The notes below the pieces were generated by a model. It was not told where the DNA came from and searched no databases. It was given only the letters and a program-made list of their open reading frames with translations. 64,000 nt of DNA from Actinomucor elegans. Its lineage: Eukaryota > Mucoromycota > Mucoromycetes > Mucorales > Mucoraceae. Of the stretch, positions 43,438 through 56,590 are shown piece by piece (the first letter of the stretch is position 1; each line of letters begins with the position of its first letter). A program made the translations under genes and the position numbers. Location: NCBI GenBank assembly GCA_026027325.1, contig JAMSLZ010000011.1, positions 372,001-436,000 of the forward strand, given 5' to 3'.

Positions 43438-45837
43438 ATGGCTACATATCAAGTAAAGAGAAAATTGAGTGTGAAAGAGGAAGAAATCGAGCAGGTGGTA
43501 GAGCAAGCTGACAATTCATCGATCAAAAAAAATATGCGATACGTGCATCTCAATCCTAGAGCCTTTAAAGGACGGTTAGGCTATGCGTATGTACTCAAAA
43601 AACTTAATGATAAAAAAAAAGTATTAAAACCTGTCAAAAAAGCTGCATGAATACTCTACTGCGAAAACAGAAGCCAAGTGTGTTTAGTGCCCGAACGTGT
43701 CGATTAGGTAAGCTCAATAAGCAAATGTGATGTGATCGCTAAGGAATGTGCAGACACTTTTTCAAAGAAAGGATTCGATTACGTAAAAGGACTTGCTTTA
43801 GCGGTAAGCGGATTTCATTGTGAATCATTAGCAAATCAAACTTAATAATAAAATAGAATGTCGCGGATATGAAAACCATGATTCAGTGGAATGAAGGTTA
43901 GTTTAAAGGTTATATTTCTGCGTGCGACTACAGTTGACATATTTGACAGATAACAAGATCAGATTCATGAGGCTTTCAAGTGACATGTTTCCTTTTGCAA
44001 GTCATGAGAAAGTTGGGTATGGTTATAGAGAAAAATGTGTTCTTTTTGGATAATCTAAAATCGTAGCAATAGGTACGAAATTGACTTTGCAAAGAAAGAA
44101 TTGGCTGAAGCAGGAGCATTAGCCAACAAGTACAAGCACAGATTGGTAAGAATACAACAGTGCTTTTTTTTTTTTTGTATAAAAATCAACCGCAAGTTAC
44201 TATATAGACTATGCATCCTGGACAATACAATCAATTGGTGTCACTTACACCAAAAGTAGTATCAAACACAATCAGAGAACTACACTGTAAAGTATAGAGT
44301 CAACGAAAGAAAATAGATCTTGTACCAATGTATTCACTCTTGTATTATCAGATCACGCACGCATGATGGATTTGATGGGACTGGACCAAGACTCTGTCAT
44401 GATTATGTAAATAGAAAAACGTTTCCGAAGAATATGATAGGCTAAACTAACTTTTTTGTTTGTTACTGCCGTATAGACATATGGGAGGAGTTTATGGTAA
44501 GTAGTATAGTAATTTGTATAACAGGTGATGATAATTATTTTACATATCTAGGTGACAAAGAGGCCGCTTTAGCTGTAAGTCTCTAATGATTAATAAAAGC
44601 AGTGAGTGGATCTTATTCAACATAACATTTATCTTTACAGCGTTTCGAACAAGAATACATTAAGCTTCCAGATACTATCAAAAGAAGACTAGTCTTGGAA
44701 AACGATGAAATGGGATACTCAGTATCTGATCTTTTGCCAACTTGTAAGAAACTCCAGATTCCTCTAGTTTTAGACTGGTAAGTAAATATACGACATGTGT
44801 ACTAGGTAGACTAATTTGACAATTGTTATTACTTATAGGCATCACCATCAGTAAAGTATTACTCTTGAATAAATAAGGGTAAACCTTTCTAATATTTCTG
44901 CTCTAGTCTCAATCCTGGTACTGCATCTGATTTGATCGCTCTTTTACCTGAAATCAATAAAACTTGGACAGATAAAGGAATCAAACCCAAAGTATATTAT
45001 GATGAAAGAAATCAAGGGCGCTGTCATCAAGTTTAACCATATTTTCATTATTAGCAACATTATTCTGAATCAAGAAGAGGAGCAGTATCTCGAATGGAAA
45101 AGAGGGCACATAGTGATCGCGTCCAGGTAATTATCAGTTAGATAGTAATGTATTTTTTGCGCTCAGCTCAGTTGAATCATCATAGAATTTGCCACCTACT
45201 ACAGATGATGTAGATCTTATGATTGAAGCGAAAGATAAAGGTATGTCATTATTTACAGCTAGTCCATATCCAGGATAAGCTCACAAATTTTTAAAAAGAG
45301 CAAGCCGTATTCCAGTTATACAAGCTATACGGCCTCGAAACAGTAGATGATGAGGTATGGATGCCACAAATTGGCATAGAGTCCACTCAAGTAAATGGCC
45401 GCAAAAGTACAAAATCACAACAGATAAAAAAGAGAAAAGCTATAGACGAAAAAGTAAAGCTGGAGGAGGAAGTGGTTCAAGTCCGTCAAACTACAAGCAG
45501 GTCTGCTTTTCTAGCAAGTAAACAAAACAAGACCAAGGAAGAGCAGACGGTGCTAGAAGAAAACGTAGTAGAAAAAATGCCCATACATAAGTCTACTACT
45601 GCCAGAGGAGAAAAAAATGCAGCAATACAAGAAGACCCAATCAAATTACCTACAAATGCATCATTAAAAGGCGAAATATTTTGCAAACCTAGGAAGGAGG
45701 CAATTGAGCATACCCATGATGCCTCTGATATAGAAGGAGATGATAGTTTAATTACTGATGGTCCGAAGAACAGTACCGGTGCTATCAATGGCAACTCGCT
45801 AGGAACTGTAAAGACTAGAAGAAGAGCCCAGAATTGA
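43438..45837 (+). CDS. UVE1: UV-damage endonuclease UVE1/UVDE
   Basis: Nicks DNA 5' of UV photoproducts (cyclobutane dimers and 6-4 products) and starts an alternative excision repair. Sixteen exons fit, with every phase consistent: 43438-43586, 43643-43707, 43754-43803, 43857-43896, 43950-44016, 44073-44145, 44208-44286, 44352-44406, 44477-44496, 44552-44574, 44641-44777, 44839-44850, 44907-44991, 45055-45126, 45186-45240, 45299-45837; 506 residues. The TIM-barrel signature segments are RLGYACMNTLL, FMRLSSDMFPFASH, HRLTMHPGQYNQL, IIHMGGVYGDKEAALARF, RLVLENDEMGYSVSDLL and DWHHH, which supply the metal-binding His/Glu/Asp residues. A lysine/glutamate-rich C-terminal tail (about residues 345-506) is outside the catalytic core. 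Exon 12 is only 12 nt. Confidence 0.96.
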
Positions 45838-45980
45838 CATCTCTACTGTGTGTAGTCAATAGACATAGGCTATTCTACATATAATTCAGTATGCGTAGTG
45901 CGCTTATACGCTCTTATATTATTATACAAGCTTAATGCTTTGTCACTTTATAATAAATCACCAAGTTTCTATTATGTAGA

Positions 45981-48602
<2,622 letters not shown>

Positions 48603-50198
48603 CTTAGCTTTTCAGGTTGGGAATGTCTGGTATCTTATGGATCTAAACGATCTTTACCTTGATTTCGCTGATCACTATGATTTGATTCTAATTCTATATA
48701 CTTGTTTACTAAAACTTGTTCCTCTGGGATATCTGTTGGCCATAAAGAGCAAATGTATGCCTACTCATTATAGAGTCTTTAGTTTATGTTTGAATTTCTA
48801 TAGATCTCGATTTCAATGTACTTTTGATTCAGTGGTATAGACTTTAACCCAATTTCCTGGGGAAATGCCTAGATCTTTCAGTCTTTTAAATGACACTTTA
48901 GCGCTAGCAGGTTTCGATTGGTTGCAAGGTATAACAATCATTATAATGTTTTAAATGTCAAAAAAAGACGATGCTTTTTTTAATTCAAACGCGACAAAAA
49001 AGAAACTTTTGGGCACGAAGTGTAGTTTCTCCGGTTTCGGCTGGGTATAGAAGTTTAGGGCACACACAAAAAAGGGTAGTTATTTCCTTGAATGAAACCG
49101 AATAAAATCAATCTTTATTAAAACTTCTAATAGATTCAGCAGTTTACATCAAGTTTGAAGCTTTAATCGAATGATATTTTGACCGAGATCTGCTAAGGGA
49201 TATATTAATGAGCAGATGAAAATATGAGCAACTTATTGTCAGTCATTCATGTAGTATATACTTTATACTGTAAAAAAAAAAATGCTCTGATAGAGACAGC
49301 AATTTATTGAGAACTTGAGCTAATAACCATATCTGATAGTAAGTATGGATTAACCAAGAAATCTATAAATCTTTATAGCTAAAAATATATCCAGGGATAT
49401 CATTACCTTACTACTACAATAGGCGCATTTTGGCCTTTAAAAAAAAAAGATAATGCAAGGCCACAACCAAGTTCAGTAAAAGCATGGATAAATCTATAGA
49501 TAGATAAAGACTTTACTAATTACATTTAACAGAACGCGCCAGATCATGGAGTTTTAGGAAATAATAGTTTAACCAGTAATCAACCTATGCTATCCAAAGA
49601 CTATCTGTACATAGGGAAATTCAAGATGAAAGTACATATGTGTATTTTTTTTTTGCATCAATTTCAAAGGCTATATACACGAACCATCGTTATTAAGATG
49701 CAATAGAGTGAATGTTTTCTTTCATTAATTACAAGCTGTCTTATATGTATCTTAAATACCATTTAGCTTGGGAGAATCTAATAAGAATTCGTGTTTTTTC
49801 ATTGATGGGTATCAAAATAATCACTATTTCACTTCGGATACAAGCACATTAAAATATTATCAAGTAAAAAGACCTCAGGATATACTAAAGTGTGTTATTA
49901 TGTCAAGTCTCTGTACTTGGAAGCCTCTGAAGTTTGTAATAGTGCGTACTATGCACAGAAACTTTTCTTTTGTACTTGTTCTTTTGCTTCTCATCATTAT
50001 TTCTTCAAGCATAAATGACATACTCAATACAATACAACATTTGCTCCAAAACTCTATATCCAATTAAAACTACGCCTGTCTTGTTCGTGCTAAAGCCCAT
50101 TTTAATCACAAGCTCAGAAAAGGCAAACATGAGCGCAGACGTAAAAGTTCACATGAGTTTATTGATATTTACAGAGCGGAAGGGCCATGGAGGCTGGT
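48603..50198. other. intergenic, about 1.6 kb
   Basis: Upstream of the AAA ATPase and downstream of MED7. AT-rich, with a partial dispersed-repeat fragment (minus, about 49176-49200, TTTTGACCGAGATCTGC). A 99-codon frame at 49768-50067 is not supported. Confidence 0.5.
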
Positions 50199-51105
50199 TT
50201 CAAAGACCTTGGAGAAATTTACGTGCCTCTTTAGATTTACTAGATCAAAAAACAAAACATGAATAACAAGGATACTAGACGCATAGGAATATTGAAAACT
50301 TACGCCCGTAGTTCCGCAGTTTGTTGACGTTTTCTCGCCAACTGATTTTCCATAAGCAATCGGAGTGTCTCGCGCGCCTAATATGTTCCAACGATCAAAA
50401 AAATTATGAGTTTTTCGCATATATCTTTCATTTCGATGAATACTTTACTTGGTGAGGACGATAAGCATTCAATATATGATGCATATTAATAAAGATGGTG
50501 CTGATATTTTCTATATTGTTACCAAACTAATTAAAAAAAAACGCGTGAATCATTACTGAATAACGCGCTTTTTTGGTTGTCTCTATCTATACCTCTTCAG
50601 GCTTCTTCACGAGGACGTCCAACAGATCCAAAAATTGAACAATAAGGGATCTATTCAGTTTTTTCAATTCTTGCACTCGATCTATTCAGTTCTTTAATAA
50701 CTAATGCTTATAGTTGGTATTTGCTTATATAGTTTTTCTTTACCAATATTGGTATCTGGATAAAGTTGCTTAACTCCAAGTTCGTCTAGTGTTGGTAAAT
50801 GATCATCAATCTGTATAAAGAAAGCAAGATCTAAAAGTCAAATGTTGTTCATGTTGATAAAAAAAACACTCGCGCTAATTTACCTGCCACTTTTGATCAA
50901 AAATACTGTATTCGTCTGTAGGTGGTAAGGGTGGTTGAAGTGCTTCAAGTTGAAATTCAGGCACTAATCCTGAAGCAATAGGATGCTCTGGAAATTGTCC
51001 TGTTTTTTTACATTGCTTTAATAATTCCAAGTTTTCATCAGTATATCTTTTGAAATAATTGGGTGGATCAGGCCACGCACTTCGAGTCGAATGCTGTTCT
51101 TCCAT
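50199..51105 (-). CDS. MED7: Mediator complex subunit 7
   Basis: Middle-module subunit of Mediator, which links activators to RNA polymerase II. It starts at ATG 51105 (MEEQHSTRSAWPDPPNYFKR). The family signature WPDPPxYxKxxTDENL is followed by PPLPPTDEYSIFDQKWQ, IDDHLPTLDELGVKQLYP and a helical region DRVQELKKLNRSLIVQFLDLL, ending in the RETLRLLMENQLARKRQQTAELR coiled coil. Five or six exons. The final intron is inferred: a strong GTAAGT donor interrupts the apparent GCG-TAA end, and a CTAG acceptor at about 50238 restores a frame (KSKEARKFLQGL) that stops at 50199. Without that intron the protein would stop at 50300. Confidence 0.9.
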
Positions 51106-51350
51106 TGTTTGATGGAATGAAACAAAATGTGAAAGAGACTACCAAAGGGCTTTGATTTTTTCTAGATTATTGGTTGGGTAACGGAGATTAAACATGAGCA
51201 AGTAGTAGTAGTAGTTGTAGTCCGTCGCCCATCACTGCCATTAAAAGTTCGCAGTAAATTGTTCGCAACAGTTGCATTGATTTTCTTGCTACAAAAGGTA
51301 TTCTTTAGAGATTTTTGAAAACGCAGTACTTTCTTCTTTCCCTTCAAAAC
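51106..51350. promoter_or_regulatory. short divergent promoter, MED7 / F-box gene
   Basis: 245 bp separate the two divergent start codons. It holds a (GTA)n/(CTA)n-like triplet tract near 51202-51220. Shared promoter role is inferred from position. Confidence 0.4.
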
Positions 51351-53366
51351 ATGTCATTTAATAGCCTTCCAACAGAAATATACCGGAATATATTCCAACA
51401 CTTGCCTAAAAAAACTCTTCTTCAGTGTCGACTGATTTGCAAATCATTCTATGAACGCTCAACAGATGCTGCTTTCAATACACTTACTCTTACTTACCAA
51501 AACCAGAATGACATACTTAATATATCACAACTCGCGTACCTTGGTGAAAAGATAAGAACTCTTATCTTCCTTGACGACTGTAGCTTTAAAAAAAATGACT
51601 CGATCTACGAATGTCTCTTACAGTCCTTATATGAGTCATTCCGCTATCTAAAAACAATTGATTTAAGCCAAATCCCAATCAACGGTAAACATCTTAAATT
51701 ACTGAAGGACATGGCTTCAAATTTGCCACTCGTTGAACGAATTCTAGTGACATGGAGGTATACACCCACATTTAGTGAGGAATATCTACAACTAAGTCTC
51801 GAATTCAAAAAAACATTGACATATATAAAGCTGTACGAGTGTGATGATGCTTTCTTTGGTGGCAAAAGTCAAAACATATTGAACTTTTTGAAAAACTTTA
51901 TCAACCTACGCTCTTTAACAATCTCAAGAACCTCCTACAGTCCATCTGACGACATATGCTCTATAATCAATTTGAACATAATTGATATCCTTCGCAGTTG
52001 TCCCCGCTTGGCAAGTTTAAGTATGGATTCTCTTTATCAATATCATGATGCCAGCAGTTCTAGTATTTCTTTGGAGGACGATACTTTGCAAAAAAGTAAC
52101 ATCGAATCATTAAGTCTTAGCCTACCTGAATTCAAGCATCCATCAATCATTCGTTATATCTCGCAACATACTACAGCTAATCTCACTTGCCTTAATCTTT
52201 GACTCATGTCAAGTGTCGGATTTGATTACTGGATAAACGGCTTGGATCGTGCATCGTTAATTGCGTTCACTCAACGTCTCAGTACCATCCGCCATGTTAC
52301 TATCAAGACCAATTCTATATTAGGCGATAGGCTTAAAGTATCTAATCAGTCAATGTTAGAAAGTCAATATCTCCATCCTATTCAACAGTTTCTCAGTATG
52401 ATTCATAATTATTTCCCGTCTTGCCGTTTGAGCCTTAATTGTGATTCTAGATATGAGAGCGCTTCCATTGAAATATTGGATGGACGTTTAGCATTGGACA
52501 TTCATTTATTTGTTGCTACAAGCAATCTACAAGATGACCATCTCACATTGATGGCATGTCTAGATTCTTTGCATCGTATCTTTAATCAACCACAATATTG
52601 TGTGGATGCGTTGGACATACGGCATGACGACATGCTCACTTTACAAAGCAATATAGCGCCCTTCCTCCTTACACGATTCCGTCAGCTTCAACATTTAAAT
52701 GCGCCGCCCATGATTCTCTACTTGTCCAAACCATGGATGTCCGATATTTTACTTTTCCACTATACTTTTCGAAGCACCGTATGCAAAGAACATCTTAATA
52801 CCCAGGTTGTACCGGCTTCTTTTGAGCAAACAGATGATTCTTCCTCCGCTTCCTCTGTGGTAAACCTCAGACACGCAATATTCATTGATCAACCAAGCAC
52901 AAGACAATTAATGGGAAGCTTACACATGTATCTTCCTAATTTGAAAACAATTATGCTCACTCGCTGTGGTGCTCACAATGGTCATCCTTCCGATTTGCGT
53001 TTTCAACGATTAGAAAAGCTTACTTTCAAATTAATACCTGTAGTAAGAAACCCTTATAGGAGCGGAAATATGGCGGTAAAAGATAGCTATCGAAATCTGC
53101 TGTTCAGAATTAAAATGGAGGGATACGAAACTCTTTTGTATCATTGGAAACTGCCTACACAACAGGACAGAGAGACTCGACTTGAGAGATCAACCTACGA
53201 ATATATGTATTCTTATAAACGATGGACATCGAAACATAGTTTTACAACAGTTATCAATTGTAGTCGTATAGATACTGTTCAAGTAGTTTATAGAGATTGT
53301 GATCACAATACCCACATACAGTCCATCCATCCATGGGAAGATCGCCAACTGATAAGCGACCCATAA
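51351..53366 (+). CDS. F-box protein interrupted by an in-frame TGA
   Basis: F-box proteins recruit substrates to SCF ubiquitin ligases. ATG 51351 opens a frame with an F-box at residues 3-40 (FNSLPTEIYRNIFQHLPKKT ... CRLICKSFYERS) and Leu-rich, LRR-like repeats (LRSLTISR, RLASLSMDSL, IESLSLSLPEF). The frame stops at TGA 52200-52202 (283 residues). The same frame continues immediately (CTC ATG TCA) for another 387 codons to TAA 53364-53366, again with LRR-like composition. Both halves keep coding character, so this is either one 671-residue protein with one nonsense codon, stop readthrough, a recent pseudogene, or a sequence error. No introns are needed. The family is commonly expanded in Mucorales. 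Confidence 0.8.
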
Positions 53367-54080
53367 TAAATCTTTTAGTTGAATTTTTTGTAGGCGCCTA
53401 ATGAAATAAAGTAGCTTTCTTTGTACATATATTTGGTTGGTTCTTCAAATGCAAGATTCCAATGCTGAGACCAGCATTTTTTTTTTGCTTTCTATTATAG
53501 GCTCGATCGATCAGGATTCAGTGTACGCAGATCTATCATAGATTGATAAACATTTGCTTATAAAAAATACCGTTATATCGGTCAACCACTTAGTATAATA
53601 TACTTGGTGAGCATATTCAAAACAATACTACCGCATTTATGTTTTACATGATATAATGCTAATAATCTATAGATCTCTACCAGTCTCGGTTAAACTCCGC
53701 ATTCAATTACATGCAAAATGTACAGTTTGCATCTATTAGAAGTGTTTTATCAAAAAGTCTATTTTGATTGATGTTTCTTTTTCTTTCATTCTATAGAATT
53801 GTACGCTAATAACTAGTCCTTCTCCGTCTACAAAATTCTACACGAAATTCCTGAATAAAAATGTTTATTATATTTAAAACCTTGTTTTTGATATTGTCTA
53901 CATTGAAATCAAGTATGAAATCTGGAACGATTATGGGGGGGGGGACAAAATAGATCAAGATGATGTTAATTTGCTTAAGCCACCATGTAACGCGTTTGTT
54001 GTCGCTGGTTTAAAGACCAGCAACTCATTATGCGGTTTTTACGAGTTTCTCCTTTTTGCTGCGTCGCGTCATTGAAAAAA
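53367..54080. other. intergenic with a dispersed-repeat copy
   Basis: AT-rich, with a repeat copy at 53671-53720 and a G-run (53935-53943) shortly before HCS1. No gene seen. Confidence 0.6.
53671..53720 (+). repeat. dispersed repeat copy
   Basis: AGATCTCTACCAGTCTCGG then TTAAACTCCGCATTCAATTA and ACATGCAAAATG. The order of blocks matches the family. Confidence 0.62.
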
Positions 54081-56590
54081 ATGGAAAAGTTCATTGCTCA
54101 TCAAGTACAACTAGTCGAAACTGAACAAAGAATTGACGTTGAAGATACGCTCAAGTTGTTATCTGCTTATGCACCTATCCAACTTCAGCGTCGTGGTGTT
54201 GCTTTGGTTGGTTTAAAAGTGACAGGTACAACCCCTTTGTATAAAAAAAATACACATTCTACGCATATATTGATTAATTTACAACAGGTATGAGGACTGG
54301 TTTAGGAGGCAAGAGGTAATGGCAACGCATGTCTTTTTGCATTTTTTTTAAAAAAAACTAACTACTTTTTATTTCAGTCTCATCGATGTTGAACTTGCTA
54401 ATCCAAGTAAATTACCACCTATTTTCCCTGCACACAAGATCACGACAGGCGATATTGTGGGTTTGGACGAGTACAAAAAGGACAAGCCGTCTAAGCAAGA
54501 AGCACGTTGGTCAGGTGTTGTGCTCAAAGTGACTGATACCAAAATTACAATCGCCTTGCAAGAAATGGAGCAAGACTTGCCAACCGAAATACAGGAACGC
54601 TGTCAAATGTAGGCTGGCACTTATTTTATTTTTTTAAATGACCAGAGATATACTAAATTTTTTATTTTTTTCATATAGAGTAAAGTTGGCAAATAGTATC
54701 ACCTATGAACGAATGTTGAAAGGACTAGAAAAGCTCCAAAAGAAATGCCAAGAAGGCGGTTCTCGCTTGACTAATGTATTGTTGGGCCAAGCAGATTTGT
54801 CAACTGCTATTGCGATGACAGATATAACATTTTTCGATGAAACACTGAATGATTCTCAAAAGGAAGCCGTTCGATTTGCATTGGGTTCACCTGAAGTGGC
54901 GTTGATCCATGGTCCTCCTGGGGTAAAAAAAAAAGAAATAACCTTTGCATATATCAAAGAAAAAAAAAATGTAGAACTAAAAACTTGATTAGACTGGTAA
55001 AACCTATACACTGATTGAAATTATTCGCCAATTATCTGTGAATCAAAACAAGCGCGTACTTGTCTGTGGACCTTCAAACATATCCGTTGGTAAAAAAAAA
55101 AAATCGAATGAATCCCCATAGTGTTTAACACGTTCAATTTGTATAGATAACTTGGTTGAAAGACTCGCACAACATCGGTTAAACATTGTTCGTATTGGTC
55201 ACCCTGCTCGTGTATTGCCATCCGTCGTGGACCATACACTTGATATCATTACGCGAACTTGCGATTCTGGCCAAATCGTATCTGACGTTCGTAAAGAAAT
55301 GGATGAAACGCTAGCAAAGATCAGAAAATCGAAAAATAGATCAGAAAGAAGATCCATGTACGGTCTCGTCAAAGATCTTCGTAAAGATTATCGAGTCAGA
55401 GAAAAGAAAGTAGTAGACGAAGTATTGACAAACGCTCAAGTCACCATATCAACGTTGAATGGGTAATATAACCAAACAAAAAGAAACTGGATGTAAGCTA
55501 ATCTAATCCGTTCTCTTATACTAGTGCTGGAAGTAGAAATATGTGGAATCGTGAGTTTGATGTAGTTATTATTGATGAGGCCACACAAGCGCTAGAAGCA
55601 GAATGCTGGATTGCGTTGTTGAAAGCAAAAAAAGCCATTTTGGTATGTGTATCAAGTTATTGAGCTCGTAGACTTGTGAGGAACTGATTTAAGTTAAATT
55701 TAGGCTGGAGATCATTTGCAATTGCCTCCCACTATCAAAACGCCCATCAAGCCCCCAACCAAAGCTGTCAAGAAAAGCAAGGACGGATTATCCACAGACA
55801 CTGACCTCTCAACTACACTCTTTGATCGTCTTCTTGGTATGCATGGCAATCGCGTCAAGCGTATGCTGATGGTGCAATACCGTATGCACCAAAAGATCAT
55901 GGAATTCAGTTCTCGTGAACTGTATGAAAACAAATTGGTTGCAGACAGTAGCGTTGCAAGCCATCTCTTGGTAGATTTCCCTAATGTTGAAAGCTCTGAA
56001 AATACAGACATGCCTTTGGTGATGATAGATACCAGTGACACAGGTCTAGGCCATGAAATTACGGACGATGCACAGGAAGAACAGAGTAAAGCAAACGAGC
56101 TTGAAGTGGACCTGGCTGTTGCTCATATTCGTGCACTGCTAGAGGATGGTTTGGAAGAGGGCCAAATTGGTGTCATTACGCCTTATGCCTTTCAAGTGTC
56201 TAGATTAAAACGAGATATCCGTGAGCATTGGCCTGGTATTGAGATTGGTACTGTAGATGGTTTTCAAGGACGTGAAAAGGAAGCCATTTTATTATCGTTG
56301 GTGCGATCAAATGATATCGGCGAAGTGGGATTCTTGGCTGAAAAACGACGCCTAAATGGTAGGTTTCCCTGTGTGTATGTATATATACATGTAGCTAACT
56401 ATGTATTTTAGTTGCTATGACAAGAGCAAAGCGACATTTGTGTGTAATTTGTGATTCAGATACTCTACTAGGCACAAAAGGCGGTTCTAAACCTGCTTCT
56501 CGATTCGATGAAGGATTTTTAAAAAGATGGATAGAGTATCTTACTGATGAATCAGACTTGAGATTCAGTGAATCGATTACCACTCAATAA
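54081..56590 (+). CDS. HCS1: SF1B DNA helicase, Hcs1/SMUBP-2 type
   Basis: UPF1-like 5'-3' helicase (yeast Hcs1 is DNA polymerase alpha-associated; IGHMBP2 acts with ribosomes). Nine exons: 54081-54225, 54288-54315, 54378-54608, 54679-54922, 54993-55089, 55147-55462, 55525-55642, 55704-56358, 56412-56590; 670 residues. Motifs: I GPPGTGKT, formed across the intron at 54923-54992; [48 protein letters not shown]. The N-terminal beta-barrel region ([18 protein letters not shown]) matches the family. No R3H or zinc-finger tail follows, as in yeast. An upstream in-frame ATG at 54030 would add 17 residues (MRFLRVSPFCCVASLKK); the 54081 start fits the family N-terminus better. Confidence 0.95.

Noticed and set aside
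43708..43743. 36-nt intron ending at CTAAG in UVE1
   Set aside because: It puts the next exon out of frame; the 46-nt intron ending GTGCAG (43753) keeps the family sequence in frame.
49768..50067. 99-codon frame with a hydrophobic C-terminal stretch
   Set aside because: No conserved motif and AT-driven composition; overlaps an antisense frame of similar length.
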